This document shows, piece by piece, positions 1-13,400 of a stretch of 64,000 nucleotides of DNA (the stretch's first letter is position 1; each line of letters opens with the position of its first letter). The notes under the pieces were generated by a model that did no database searches, was not told where the DNA came from, and saw nothing but the letters and a program-made list of their open reading frames with translations. A program made the position numbers and the translations under genes. Origin of the DNA: Rhyzopertha dominica (taxonomy: Eukaryota; Arthropoda; Insecta; Coleoptera; Bostrichidae); NCBI GenBank assembly GCA_025024175.1, contig QCXZ01000041.1, positions 51,579,786 to 51,643,785 on the forward strand. The letters are read 5' to 3'.

Positions 1-991
1 TAGATGCTTCAAATCACAGTTGCTGGTTTATATTAAGGGTAGCGTGCGAATATTGTTGAATTTGTTTTGGGTTGTTTGTTTTTGTGAATTCATGTTGAAC
101 TTTAAATAAATTAATAAATGTTATTTTTGAATGTATCAAATACTTGTCTTGTGCTAATTAATAAAGGGTATTATTATTATTATCATATATTTACATGTGC
201 GTTAAATCCTTGGAGCAGTGTAGTTTTGATACTATCAGGTTCTGTCAGAATCTAAGTAAATATGGAAACTACCCCTTCTCCTGCTTTATGGCACCAAACT
301 TTTACCTATAGAAAGGAAATCTTCACTCCACCAGCGTATTTTGAGGACACTCCATCGACAAAAAGCACAGCTGAACCTACATCTGTTCACCCGGCGAAGA
401 AGTAACATTCGGCCTTTGCGGAATTCCGTGCATTTGCTTTGTACACCGCAGCGGCAGTTTTTCAAGTCCCAAAGCGGCCGCGGATTATCCTGATGGAACA
501 AGCGACATCAGATGTCGCTCCTTTCTCGCCGCTTTTCTTTTGTCACATTGTGTACGATGCAGTTAAGATTCTTAATACCCGAGGGGAACGGATGCCAACG
601 ATGACGGAACGGACAGCAAGTGATGGATGGAAAGGGCACCGGATGTTTCGAGAGCAAATTTTCGTGTACCGCCTCAAGAAGGTCCGGACGCGAAAAAGCT
701 GCAGTCCGCAAATATGGCTTCTTTGTAAAGCAAATTCGAGTTTCTAGGCGAAGCGACAGGGCCCGCAATAATAAAATTACCCCTGTCGCCATAAATTCAT
801 AAAAAAGTTATCCCCGCATTAAAAGGCATTTCTTGGTTTCCGCCCCCTGACTCTGCAGAAAAAACTTCCTCCTTCCGCGTAAACCCAAATTAAGTTTATT
901 TATTGCACTTCTGGTTGTGACCGCGGAAATGGCGTCTTGTTGTGTCAGAAAACAAAGGGGGAAGTGAAATTTTCAAGTGGTCCGGAATATA
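1..991. other. No gene recognised; upstream of the first mariner-like element
   Basis: Contains a short TAT repeat near 169-183 and a GC-richer patch at about 330-760 with overlapping short ORFs on both strands. None resembles an LRR cap or signal peptide. Confidence 0.4.
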
Positions 992-3204
992 CATGGTGAT
1001 TTTTTGAAAACTTCACACCTTAAATAAGTTTAAATAGAGGAAAAATTTAAAATTTTGCAAAAACAGGTGAACTTTTGTTTGCAGGGGGACAACTTTTGAG
1101 ATAAGTTTTTAATGGATACATCATTTAAAAGCTTATTACGCAAGGAGTCTTATCATGTAATTAGTTTTCCTATTTTTTACCCATTGACGGGGTAGTGGGT
1201 CAAAAAGTGCATTGTAGCAAGTCGCTTATAAAATGGAATATTTTGGACTTTTTTTAACAAAATTTATTGTCTTGCAGTTACAATAAAAATTGTCCTTACT
1301 TAAGCCTAAAAAACTTGTTAAAAAATAATTGTTACACCTAAGCAATATGCCAAAAATACTTAAAATTTTCTTTCGACATTACTTGATATTGCAACTCGAC
1401 AGTTTATACTGAATTGGCTAAATAATTATCTACTTTGTGTTTCCAATTTTTTTGTTTCAACTTTATGGCTACTTCTTTGGCACGAACATCTTTTTGTTCA
1501 CATTCCTTTTTATAAATCGCGTGAAATTTTAAAGTGAGAGTCCAAGTGATAATGGTTTATTCAACTGCCGAAAGGGTAGAAATAATTTTTATTTACGGTG
1601 CTGAGCATAGCTGTGCTCCTGCGTCAGCAAGGGTGTTTAACGAACGGCACCCCGATAAAAATGTTGACGCTAGGTACATTCTCGATCTCGTGCAGAAATT
1701 TCAAGACACTGGATCTGTAGTAAACAAAAAAAGAGCAGGGAATAGAGTCTTTGGTGAAATGGCCCAACTTGAAGTACTTGGTCATTTTGCAATGGATCCA
1801 ACTAGCTCTTTGCGTAACATTTCTACAGCCACTGGACATTCTTATTCATCTGTAAGGAAAGTTACAAAACTGCACAAATTCCATCCCTATAAGATGAAAA
1901 CTCTCCAGGAACTCGGCGAAAATGACTTCGATAGAAGACTACAATTTTGCGAAATTATGACAGAAAAGAATCCAAATGTAATAAAAAATATCTGCTTCAA
2001 TGATGAATGCACATTTTTTTGAACGGCTCTGTAAATAAACATAACGTCAGGTACTGGAGTGACGAAACACCTTATATTTTTCGAGAAGGTTATACATAAG
2101 TTCCTCAGAAGCTGAACGTCTGGGCTGGAATACTTGGCAACGCAATTATAGGTCCAATTTTCATTGATGGGACGCTAAATGGAGGAATGTATTTAGAATT
2201 GCTTGATAACATTATTGATCCTTTAATCACAGAGCAATTAGAAAACCAACGTGACCCTGAAGGAAATCCGATGTTGGATGAATACGAATTGTTTTACCAA
2301 CATGATGGAGCCCCACCGCATTACGCCATTAATGTGCGAAATTGATTAAATCATAGATTTCCTCTTCACTGGATTGGTAGGCGTGGAACAATTGAATGGC
2401 GGCCACGATCACCCGATTTGACTGCTTTAGATTTCTTTCTATGGGGTCATTTAAAATCTGTGGTTTACAAAACACAACCTACTAGCCTGGACGATCTGCG
2501 AGAAAGAATTATTAACGAGTGCAGGAGGATTCCACCTGAAACTTTCCGAAAAGTGCAGCAGGAGTTCAAGAACCGTCTGTATTATTGTATGGAAAGAGGT
2601 GGTGCACATTTTGAGAATCTATTGTAAGGTTTGAATTTCTATGGTTTTGTTCACACTGTTTTTGGAGTTACAAATAAATAATTTTTCTTTTTCGTGGACA
2701 TGGACTTTCTAAAAAATTACATGATAAATACTTTAATGTTAATAATAATGTTAAAAGAAAATTTTCAGTATTCTGGGAGTTTTTTAACTGTCATATTTTT
2801 TACAAGTTGTTTAAATTTTGGGTTCTCGTAAGGACAAATTTTGTTTCCGCTCTAAAATAAAATACATTTTGTTGAAAAGAGTCTAAAATATTCAATTTAA
2901 TAAGCAACCTGTTTCGTAGGCACTATTAATCTATTACCCCGTCAATAAGTTAAACGTGGTAGAACTAATTACATGGCCAGACTCTTTGTGAAATAAGCTT
3001 TCAAATGATGTATAACAAGATGGATAGTTCCATTTAAAATTTTTAAAGGGGTGTCTGCCCTGCTCAGAGAGTAAGCGCTATCCATTAAAAACTTATCTCA
3101 AAAGTTGTCCCCCTGCAACAAAAGTTTACCTGTTTTTGCAAATTTTTAAATTTTTGCTATATTTAAAGTTATTTAAGGTGTGAAGTTTTCAAAAAATCAC
3201 CCTG
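992..3204 (+). mobile_element. Mariner-like element with long terminal inverted repeats, copy 1
   Basis: A 2213-bp element flanked by TA on both sides (990-991, 3205-3206), the target duplication of IS630-Tc1-mariner elements. The ends read CATGGTGATTTTTTGAAAAC and, on the other strand, CAGGGTGATTTTTTGAAAAC. Homology between the arms extends about 380-440 bp inward (roughly 992-1370 against 2765-3204), far longer than the roughly 30-bp repeats of classical mariners. The left arm has lost about 75 bp after ATGGATA compared with copy 2. A broken transposase lies in the middle. It is nearly identical to copy 2, so it is young. Confidence 0.9.
1552..2627 (+). pseudogene. Mariner-like transposase, copy 1 (broken)
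   Basis: Cut-and-paste transposase of the Tc1/mariner superfamily, about 350 codons from ATG 1552 to TAA 2625. The N-terminal helix-turn-helix region contains ARVFNERHPDKNVDARYIL. Catalytic acidic residues sit in CFNDECTFF, YQHDGAPPHYA and RSPDLTALDFFLWG; I count 36 residues between the second and third. Lesions: an extra T in a T-run near 2012-2018 shifts the frame, a Gln codon has become TAA near 2098, and a Trp codon has become TGA near 2342. Copy 2 carries different lesions, so the two decayed independently. Confidence 0.9.
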
Positions 3205-3964
3205 TATATTATTATAATCGACCATCGAATTTGTCATGTTCTTTTAATTATCAGTTGTTTTGGTTTTAAAAAGCATTTTTTTCATGAAGTTCATTTTTTT
3301 AATCGTATAAATATTGCTTATCTAGTGCACTGTTGATCCGGCTTTCAAATGTAAAGTAAATTTACCATATCAATACATTTGTGCAATTCCAATATAGATT
3401 TTAGCAGCCAATAAAGCATCCATATTGAAACTACACAAACCATTTCTCTACATTGAAAAAGTAGGATAGAAGAGCTTTTGTAATTGCTCCTTCCCCTATG
3501 TTTTTTTTGTATCACTGGTGGTCGATTTCCATCAATTCCTTCTCGTATACGCTATTGCTTTTCGCAGCTAATAGAGGTAACTTTGCTTCTTGAGTTTCTT
3601 GTAGGACTTTTGACGGAATAAAAAAAATCTCAGCTTCGTCGTTTTTTGACAATAGGTAATACAGCGAGGGAGGTAAGCAAATTTACCGAGAGCTGGCAAT
3701 AGAATTCATTGATTGGTCACGGATGCTTAATTCACGAGCTCTATAGTTACCTTTTTTCACTCGCATATTTTGAAATGTAAAAGATCATTTCATTACCGCT
3801 AACATTCAGTTGTTAATTTACATTTGACGCTTTCTGTTAAAAAAACATTAGCTCATCAAAGACTGTAATGCTGTGTTTAAGATGATATAGACATCTCAAC
3901 ATTTCCAAGGCTTAAAGTATTTTTCAGAAGAAGGAATGATGGTTACAAACCCTAGAAATCCCAA

Positions 3965-4395
3965 GTGTTTACGCAAGAAGATACACGAAGATTTCTAATG
4001 GAAACTGACGGTCACAGGAGTGATGTTGAATGTTATTTCAGAACATTCAAGTGATGAAAAACTTAGATATAATAAACATTCATGACTCAAAAAAATGGAA
4101 GGGCTCCCAAGCTTACAATTATGGCATATGAAAAAGACGTTTGTCAATTAAAAACTTTTATGAAACATTCAAACACACGGTCGCGATGATGGAATTCTCC
4201 TGCAGAATAGCGACATTTCTTGGCAAGGTACATTACTGGCAAATACCGGTATTGACGTGCTTCCTCTAAAGAGTCATAGCGGTTGGAAATCTAAATCCAT
4301 TGCAGAGGGCTATGTTGCTGAGAGTATCTCTAAAAAGTATCATAAAAAAGTCAAAATACTAAAACAGCGTGCCGAAACTGCTATAAATCATCCAA
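3965..4395 (+). pseudogene. Remnant of a second type of tyrosine recombinase
   Basis: No long ORF, but two stretches in the plus frames look like parts of tyrosine-recombinase proteins that are common in insect transposons. FTQEDTRRFLMETD near 3968-4010 resembles the start of the catalytic domain. LLANTGIDVLPLKSHSGWKS followed by KSIAEGYVAESISKK near 4222-4350 resembles the region around the active-site His/Trp and Tyr (GGWKS..AEGY). The core between them, with the first catalytic arginine, is mostly deleted. It is unlike the intact recombinase at 15252. Confidence 0.5.
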
Positions 4396-4399
4396 TCTT

Positions 4400-7300
4400 T
4401 TGTTAACACATATCAGCAGTGGTTCCAAAGGACAGTAAATATACAGCCAAAACTTAGAAAAATCGAGTTTTTTACACTGCAAACTTAAAAACTGTGTTAT
4501 AAATATACCAAATAAAACTTTTTTGGGTTTGTGTTAGAAAATGTATGTATATGTAAGTAAACTACTTGGGTATATCTCGTTACCAATGGTTATCGACAAC
4601 TGCTTGATAAAACTATTGCCGAATGAGAACAATTCAAGAGGAAAAGTTCTGGAGAGTTATTTTTTAATTTATTCTAAATCTCACTTGGTATTCGATATAT
4701 CATATTTTTATCTTTTACAACCTTAATTTTTAACTAAATTTCTTCTCATTCATTTGCACAAATGTCAGATTTTACAAAACTGCTTTATCAGTCAATACAA
4801 ACAAGTACTGTGATAATAAGCTGCTTATTGCCAGTATAATAGTGTGTTGATTGGTAACTAAAAGGTACAGTGTGAGTTGAAACTGAAATTTTCTATTGGT
4901 TTTTAGACACGTCAAAAAATAATCATTGTAACACATTTACGATAGCAGAAGTGGAAAAGTAAACAAACGCATATCCTAGGAAGGACTCCAAGACTTTCTG
5001 GTTTTAAGCCCAAAATTAATATTCTTGGTCAAAATAAATTCGTAAAATCTTTCAGAACCAGAATTTTTCACCTCATAATTGACTGGTTTTGTTTGTAGTC
5101 GTTGATAAAACGTCGAACTACATTTGCCTATATTTTATCGTCCTCAATTTCCTTATATAATTAATAATTATTACAAATGAGCACGTGTATAAGAAATTAA
5201 CTTAATACCTATATGTTGCAATAAAATATGTTGGCAAGTATTGTTGTTATTCTTCAATATCAAACTTGCAATTGAGTTTTACCACACCTCTGTTTTCTGC
5301 TAGCACTGACACAATGCACAACAAACAAAAATTTGTTTAGCCAACTAAGGCTACCCTTACTATTCTGAATCAACAACTGTCAACGAAAAGCTGTTTTGTG
5401 GATTTTAAATGTAATCCGTTAGTAAAATAATAAGTGTTGAATTCTTTTTTTTAATGTCAATAGGGAAGTAAGGCTCTATAAGGAAAAATAAAATTGATCA
5501 TGGTTACAAGCTTCCGAAAACTGTTGGAGATATTTTGAATTTGAAAACCTATAATTAAGTGTTTATACATAGATGCCCCAGCGCCATCAAGAACTTAAGG
5601 AGGAATATGCAGATAAAAGAAACAACTTTGTTTCTCTGACGAACTGGCTGTAAACTTAACAAAGTTTTGAAAATTTGGACTGCATCTGCGATGGCCCATA
5701 ATAGATTTAACTGAGAGCATTGACGAGATGAATTTGCACTGCTGAGTTTCAGCAACGTCAGTTGAATCAATTCTATTAGTCCTCTTTGAACTTATAATTG
5801 CACAACGTCTCTTTCTATTAGAGCCACACGTCTCCAACGTATCGTACGTCATTCCGCGGCATAATGCTCGACAGACGTTTGCAAAACTTCATAATTAATG
5901 GGACAAAGGCCGGTCGTGCTATCTGGCCGTACATATCAAAACACAATGACCTGCACAGTAAATTACCGCTTTCGGATTCTGATTACTAATAGATTACGTC
6001 GTGTCTAAATCCCCTGTATAATGAACCTGGAAGTTAATTTATTGCCCTCGCTTCCCCCACCAGGGCGGAATGTTGTGCGTTGTTTACTGAAATATCAATT
6101 GTTGCGCTCAGTGTTGATTAATAATCCACGGAGAAGTCAATTACGCGGACGCGAATAAATCTGCAGGTGCTTCCGACTTGTTTAGGTCTGGAATTCTGGT
6201 TCGACATATGAAAATTTGCCCGTGTCATCACTTCCACGAAACATGGAGACAGAATAAGATTATCATTTTGTGTCCTAAATCAGGATGACTCTCGTAACGA
6301 TCCACCTTATGAAACTACCGATTCTCACATTTATTTATTCAAGAAGGCCTAAATGATTTGGTACGCGATTGGAGAGAAAGTGATTTGGTTTTCTTGTAAC
6401 AATATACATTCGGCAATGAGTACACTGGATCTAGAGTACTGTTCAGCAGATTAGTTCATTGATTCATCAAAGGTTAGCTTAAAGACTGTGTTAACATAAC
6501 GAAAATATGTGTCCGTCTGTACCAATAGCGCATGCTGCTAACATGAGAGTTCTACTGCTTTTAGGAAAGCCTCATTTTGACAAACATTCATGGAAAATAT
6601 GTGCAATTTAAAGGTAATTGCAAATTTACTTGGACTATAACTGGGTTATACAAAATATTGGTTTTCTCTGCGAATGGGATAGCAACTCCCTTATTCTAGG
6701 ACAAAAATTTGCATACTCTGATCATAAAATTATCTTCTACAAGTGAAATATTGTGGTATCGATACTGAATGTGTTCATGGTGAAAAGTTTCCCGAGCAAC
6801 CACTATCAGAGGCCAGTATTAGATGTTGTAGCTTCATTACCTGTGGAAATATGTCAGAGACTACCGCAGGGTACACTTCTGGGATCCTTGCTGTTGACTT
6901 TGTTTGACAAATACTCCGTTTTCATTCGTATCCTTTTAATCTGATATTTTACTGCTTTGTAAACATTGTTGAAATAAAACGAAACTAACAATAATAAAAA
7001 ATAGTGGATATAGGTTTGGAGAATGTAATAGATGTTTGAGAGAGAATAAAAAATAGATCCAAAGCTGTAATAATATCATTATATCTATTCCGTCATAATT
7101 AGCCAGAACAAGTAAGCTTAAGATTATACCACAAAGATTATTTGTAACCGCCAATACCAACCCCGTCATGTAAAAAACCGCACACTAAAGAAGGGTCCAA
7201 ATAAGACGGGGTCTTTTATTGGCGTCCGTATTGACACATCGAAATCGCGCGTCGATAATGTATAGCTTCTAACAGCATTTTTGTGTTGCCACGAAAGCAC

Positions 7301-7419
7301 TTAAGGAGCCATCACGTTATTGCATTTCGCATTTCAACTAGCGCGGTCGCACTGGGCGCAAAAAACCGATCACCATTCTCGCCTGAAAGCGCCTCTAATC
7401 GCGTCCTTTTCTGTTTCAG
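4400..7419. other. Rk upstream intron or flank, nothing recognisable
   Basis: AT-rich with short random ORFs only. I searched by eye for an LRR-type exon ending in CTgtaagt and for an N-terminal cysteine cap and found none. Confidence 0.4.
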
Positions 7420-7491
7420 GGACCTCACGAGCAACAACATCACGGTCATTAGCGAGGACTCGTTCAAGATGTATTCCCTGCTGGAAGAACT
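7420..7491 (+). CDS. rk: rk exon, single LRR (first one visible)
   Basis: A 72-nt exon after a good polypyrimidine-AG acceptor and before gtaagt. It encodes one 24-residue LRR beginning (L)DLTSNNITVISEDSF. It is phase 2 on both sides, so it must be preceded by another LRR or cap exon that I cannot find between 1 and 7419. It is bracketed by two inverted mariner-like elements (992-3204 and 7755-10002). Confidence 0.85.
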
Positions 7492-10400
7492 GTAAGTAGC
7501 TGAACTGTAACTCCAAATCTAAGACATACCTGACAATTAGCTATGTATGAAAAATTATTTCCATGGTATTCTAAGAAGACAATGCATGTTCCATGTCCAG
7601 CATTAAATTTTTAGCGGAAGTGGAAAAGTGGTGAGGAAAATATCCTCAGACATTTCAAGAAGTGGCTTATTTCATTTCCACTGGGGATGGCAACCTATCT
7701 GTCGAAATACATGCTTAGTCGTTCTAAATTATTTTGGTAAGGGTTCTTCATATACAGGGTGATTTTTTGAAAACGTCACACCTTAAATAACTTTAAATAT
7801 AGCTAAAATTTCAAAATTTACAAAAACAGGTAAACTTTTGTTTGCAGGGGGACAACTTTTGAGATAAGTTTTTAATGGATAGCGCTTACCCTCTTAGCGG
7901 GGTAGATACCCCTTCAAAAATTTTAAATGGAACTATCCATCTTGTGATGCATCATTTGAAAGCTTATTTCACAAAGAGTCTGGCCATGTAATTAGTTTTA
8001 CCACGTTTAACTTATTGACGGGGTAATAGATTAATAGTGCCTACGAAACAGGTTGCTTATTAAATTGAATATTTTGGACTCTTTTCAACAAAATGTATTT
8101 TATTTTAGAGCGGAAATAAAATTTGTCCTTACAAGAACCCAAAATTTAAACAAACAACTTGTAAAAAATATGACAGTTAAAAAAACTCCCAGAATACTGA
8201 AAATTTTCTTTTAACATTATTATTAACATTAAAGTATTTATCATGTAATTTTTTAGAAAGTCCATGTCCACGAAAAAGAAAAATTATTTATTTGTAACTC
8301 CAAAAACAGTGTGAACAAAACCATAGAAATTCAAACCTTACAATAGATTCTCAAAATGTGCACCACCTCTTTCCATACAATAATACAGACGGTTCTCGAA
8401 CTCCTGCTGCACTTTTCGGAAAGTTTCAGGTGGAATCCTCCTGCACTCGTTAATAATTCTTTCTCGCAGATCGTCCAGGCTAGTAGGTTGTGTTTTGTAA
8501 ACCACAGATTTTAAATGACTCCATAGAAAGAAATCTAAAGCAGTCAAATCGGGTGATCGTAGCGGGCATTCAATTGTTCCACGCCTACCAATCCAGTGAA
8601 GAGGAAATCTATGATTTAACCAATTTCACACATTAATGGCGTAATGCGGTGGGGCTCCATCATGTTGGTAAAACAATTCGTATTCATCCAACATTGGATT
8701 TCCTTCAGGGTCACGTTGGTTTTCTAATTGCTCTGTGATTAAAGGATCAATAACGTTAGCAAGTAATTCTAAATACATTCCCCCATTTAGCGTCCCATCA
8801 ATGAAAATTGGACCTACAATTGCGTTGCCAAGTATTCCAGCCCAGACGTTCAGCTTCTGAGGAACTTGTGTATGACCTTCTCGAAAAATATAAGGATTTT
8901 CGTCGCTCCAGTACCTGAAGTTATGTTTATTTACAGAGCCGTTCAAAAAATGTGCATTCATCACTAAAGCAGATATTTTTTTATTAGATTTGGATTTACT
9001 ATAATCTTTTCTGTCATAATTTCGCAAAATTGCAGTCTTCTATCGAAGTCATCTTCGCCGAGTTCCTGGAGAGTTTTCATCTTATAGGGATGGAATTTGT
9101 GCAGTTTTGTAACTTTCCTTACAGATGAATAAGAAAGTCCAGTGGCTGTAGAAATGTTACGCAAAGAGCTAGTTGGATCCATTGCAAAATGACCAAGTAC
9201 TTCAAATTGGGCCATTTCATCAACGACTCTATTCCCTGCCCTTTTTTTGTTTACTACAGATCCAGTGTCTTGAAATTTCTGCACGAGATCGAGAATGTAC
9301 CTAGCGTCAACATTTTTATCGGGGTGCCGTTCGTTAAACACCCTTGCTGACGCACGAGCACAGCTATGCTCAGCATAAACCATTATCACTTGAACTCTCA
9401 CTTTAAAATTTCACGCGATTTATAAAAAGGAATGTGAACAAAAAGATGGTCGTGCCAAAGAAGTAGCCAAAAAGTTGAAACAAAAAATTGGAAACACAAA
9501 GTAGATAATTATTTAGCCAATTCAGTATAAACTGTCGAGTTGCAATATCAAGTAATGTCGAAAGAAAATTTTAAGTATTTTTGGCATTTTGCTTAGGTGT
9601 AACAATTATTTTTTAACAAGTTTTTTTAGGCTTAAGTAAGGACAATTTTTATTGTTATTGTTATTTGTTAAAAAAAAGTCCAAAATATTCCATTTTATAA
9701 GCCACTTGCTACAATGCACTTTTTGACCCACTACCCCGTCAATGGGTAAAAAATAGTAAAACTAATTACATGGCAAGATTCCTTGTGTAATGAGCTTTTA
9801 AATGATGTATCGTAAGATGGGTAGTTTCATTTAAAATTTTTGAAGGGGTATCTGCCCCGCTAAGGGGGTAAGCGCTATCCATTAAAAACTTATCTCAAAA
9901 GTTGTCCCCCTGCAAACATAAGTTTACCTGTTTTTGCAAAATTTTAAATTTTTCCTCTATTTAAAGTTACTTAAGGTGTGAAGTTTTCAAAAAATCACCC
10001 TGCATAGATTAATTATAGTCAAATCACACTCAACTCTTGTTTTGTTTAACTAGATACGTTTAAGGATACAAGGGTTAAATCCCATTGATCCACTGCATGG
10101 TCCGTTCCTCCCTTGCAAACCTCCTGTGTCTCTCGGACTTTTTAAATTTTAATCCGGCTACTCTTCCTGGGAGCAGTCACCTTGGAATGGGTGACCCAAT
10201 AGCGTATGAACATATCGAACAGACAGGGAGCCATTCGTTTTACGAGCCCTCTTTCCCGTTCGACTTCTTGCTACACTATACCGACTCGATCCGGTTTAAA
10301 ATATGCCGAATCCGCAGTTCTATCCTGCCCCGGTTTCCTGCTGTGTTTTGTTTCAATTTGCCGTTGGGTTTTCGTGGCGGACTGATTTGAATCGATTTGG

Positions 10401-13400
10401 GGAGGTTCTAATAGTGATGGTTTTCTATAAACGGCATATCAGCGGTGAAGCTAGTGTGTGTTTGATAAAAACATACAAAAAAATATCGAGGAATCAGAAT
10501 CGACTTGTCAAGGCAACCCTTTATCTAAGGCAGCTATTACCTTCAATTTTAGAATGGGGAAAATAAGTCAACCACCATACAATCATTGAATCGCAACACA
10601 AGTGCTGAAGATTTGTTAACTCATGCGTCAAGCGAAATATGGAAGGATGAAACTTATGCTTGTGAAGAATCCTAAAGCCCTAGTATGTCAGTAACTATAT
10701 CTTTTAAAAGACACCGAGTACTTCAACCCTCCAAGTCAGAAATATCGGTATTTGCCTTAAGTAAGGCAATTTCCTGCCATTCCCAAGACCACTACAATGG
10801 AATAAAGTGTTCTTTAAGCGCTAAGTAACCCAAGTAACCACAGAAGGTACATCTCCGCCGCCAACCCACCAAACAAACAATATCCCGTCAACCCCGTACG
10901 TGCGCTCACATCCCTTCTGTAGCAAATCTCTCTCTTGTTCGCCGAGTTTGTTTACAGTTTTCAATATATTAAGTTTCCCCTTTTTATTGCCCCGATGTGT
11001 TTTGAAATTTCCTCCCCAAGAAAAAAAAAGAGGAATATATTACCCGCCCTTTTATATACGACCCAAAGGGGCGGTATCGGCCTTTCCGACACAGGATTTT
11101 ACTTCTCGGTATGTCGCCGATGGTATCCTTCTAATGTCCTTTTCGGGATGTGAACGAACCAATTATTTATCGCTGTAGACGCTACTGCTGTTGGACGATC
11201 TTTTGTGGCACGTTTGATTCTGTATTCGAGCACAACTACAAGAATAGTTAGATCGATAAAAAATTGGCGAAACAATTATTGGGTAATCTCTACGAATCGA
11301 CTTTATGAATAAACCGATAGCATTAACATGACATTTACGAATATGTAAAATAAATCGCGCATCAATACGTATACCTACTGTTGCATAAGGAAAATTTTTA
11401 ATTCTACTGGGGCAGAGGTAAGATTTTTATATGTTCCTTTAAGGAGTTAAGTTGTAATAGATCCAAGTAATTGCGTATTACTTTCGATACATTTCTACCA
11501 ATCTGATTTAGATGAGACCATACTTGTCCGTAATGTAAATGTAAATCTAAAAAAGGAAACGAACTTAGACTGAACTTCTCATTTTTCAAAGGAGCTCCCT
11601 ATGTAAAAAATTTTCACTCGATAACTTTTACAGGTATATAGAACAAGGTCTCTTCTAGTTGTACGTGATTGTGAAAATCCTGGAGCACACTTTGACTCCC
11701 CGTAAACACAGGACAAAACGACTCCTAAGTGACATTAACCTTTAAGAATGCCACAGTCTCAGTCGGCGATCGCTTCNCCCAGAAAAAATAATTAACGATT
11801 GGTGTTTCTCTTGTCAACTACGGTGTCTTCCTTTGAGTCGTTTTTTCAAGCGGTCGGTCTCGGCGAAATGCCGGCCTTCACAAGAGCCCACCGATAAAAA
11901 CCAACCTCGTTTCAGCGGATATCAACAGAGGACGTCTAATCAAGGCGGTCGTTAGCGACTGTTGACTGCGCGTTTTGGCATTATCGGTAATTAATAACTC
12001 CGGACTGGGATGCTATGTAGCATAAGTAATCGGTACGTTCACGTCTTGAGAAGGGCAAAGAAGAGAATAATAGAGGATTACAGTATCTGAAATGGTATAC
12101 AAAAATTGGCTGGTAACTTTCTCTCTTTCAAACATCTTGAATCATTAATTGGGACTTTACAGTTTGTATGAATTAAGACACCTTCATTGTCTTAGACAAC
12201 GTCAACTGTATAGCGAAGCTAAATCCCTTGCAAATTATGCGCATCGCTCCGTTTACAGCTTAGAGCGTTTATTGAGTGCTTGTTTAGTTAATTATACCCA
12301 TCGCCTTAATATATCCGACAAGACAGTAACTAATTTGATACGACATAAACAGAGACTCATCATGACACGCAGGAGGGTGTATAGGTCTAAAACCGAAGGA
12401 AAGTTTAAGCTTCATGTGTAAAACTACAACCACTTAATTGTCATACATACATATATACAACTTGCATAATACTGAAATAAGAAATGTGAGAATACACAGT
12501 TGGACTTGATGTTACTTTTACAATTTAGGAATAAGAAAATTTTTTGCTCTCTAATAACGATGTTTTTGACCTTTCAGTTCGCATTATCCAATCTTTCCCG
12601 ACACGAAAATGGTTAGCTTTACATTAACGTTTATCAGACCTTTTCCTTTCTCGCTTCATTTAACAGGACCCTTCTGGAAGTTGTTGCGTTTACACGTTAA
12701 GCGAAGTCGGGTAGTTACAATAAATGCTTTAGTGCATAGAATACAACGTTTCCAATTTTATACTTATCTGACGTTCAAGGAATTAGTTTGAGATTTGCTT
12801 GCAAATCAACTAATGCGACTTCTATTCCTTGAATGTAAGCATTATCATGTTTAGGATGCCTTAGAATTCAATCTACGAGTATAACCTTCTCAAAAAAAAG
12901 AACGCCCAAAATTTATCTGACACAAGTAGAAACTACTCAGTGGTACCTACATTTAAATTTACAAAAACTTAATGTTACTGTACATTCTTCGTTAAAAACT
13001 GTATACATTTTTAAAGCATCAACGTAAAGTTCAAGTTTATAATCAGGATAACTACAGAATGAGGCAGCGGAATACATTTCAAGGAATGTAACACCATCCT
13101 AGAGGAATCGTCATACTAATAAGCTAAGGATTAATTAGAAAAAAAAGGCAGTAAGAGAAGACGAAATCCTAGGCCTGTTTTAAAACATCAAAATTACTTA
13201 CTTACACTTCCAAGTATGCATTTGCCTGCGTTTTCATATAGTTCATCCGAATGTACTTTATCCGGCGGCAATAGCACTGTTGTAGCTGACTAAACAGTTG
13301 GAGGTAATAAACCGACGTGCGCTAATCTCTGGAGCTCGATTTTATGCAAAATTTACTGGCGTAGTGTAATCACAGTAAACGCGTTGCATGTATCTGTTAC

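Noticed and set aside
286..802. Overlapping short ORFs in a GC-richer patch, possible rk 5' exon
   Set aside because: Neither strand shows a signal peptide, a cysteine cap or an LRR, and no phase-2 donor was found.
10085..10566. ORFs of 101 and 87 codons
   Set aside because: No motif, and the two frames overlap without either showing coding features.
12149..12421. 90-codon plus-strand ORF
   Set aside because: No motif, no splice context, composition like translated intron.
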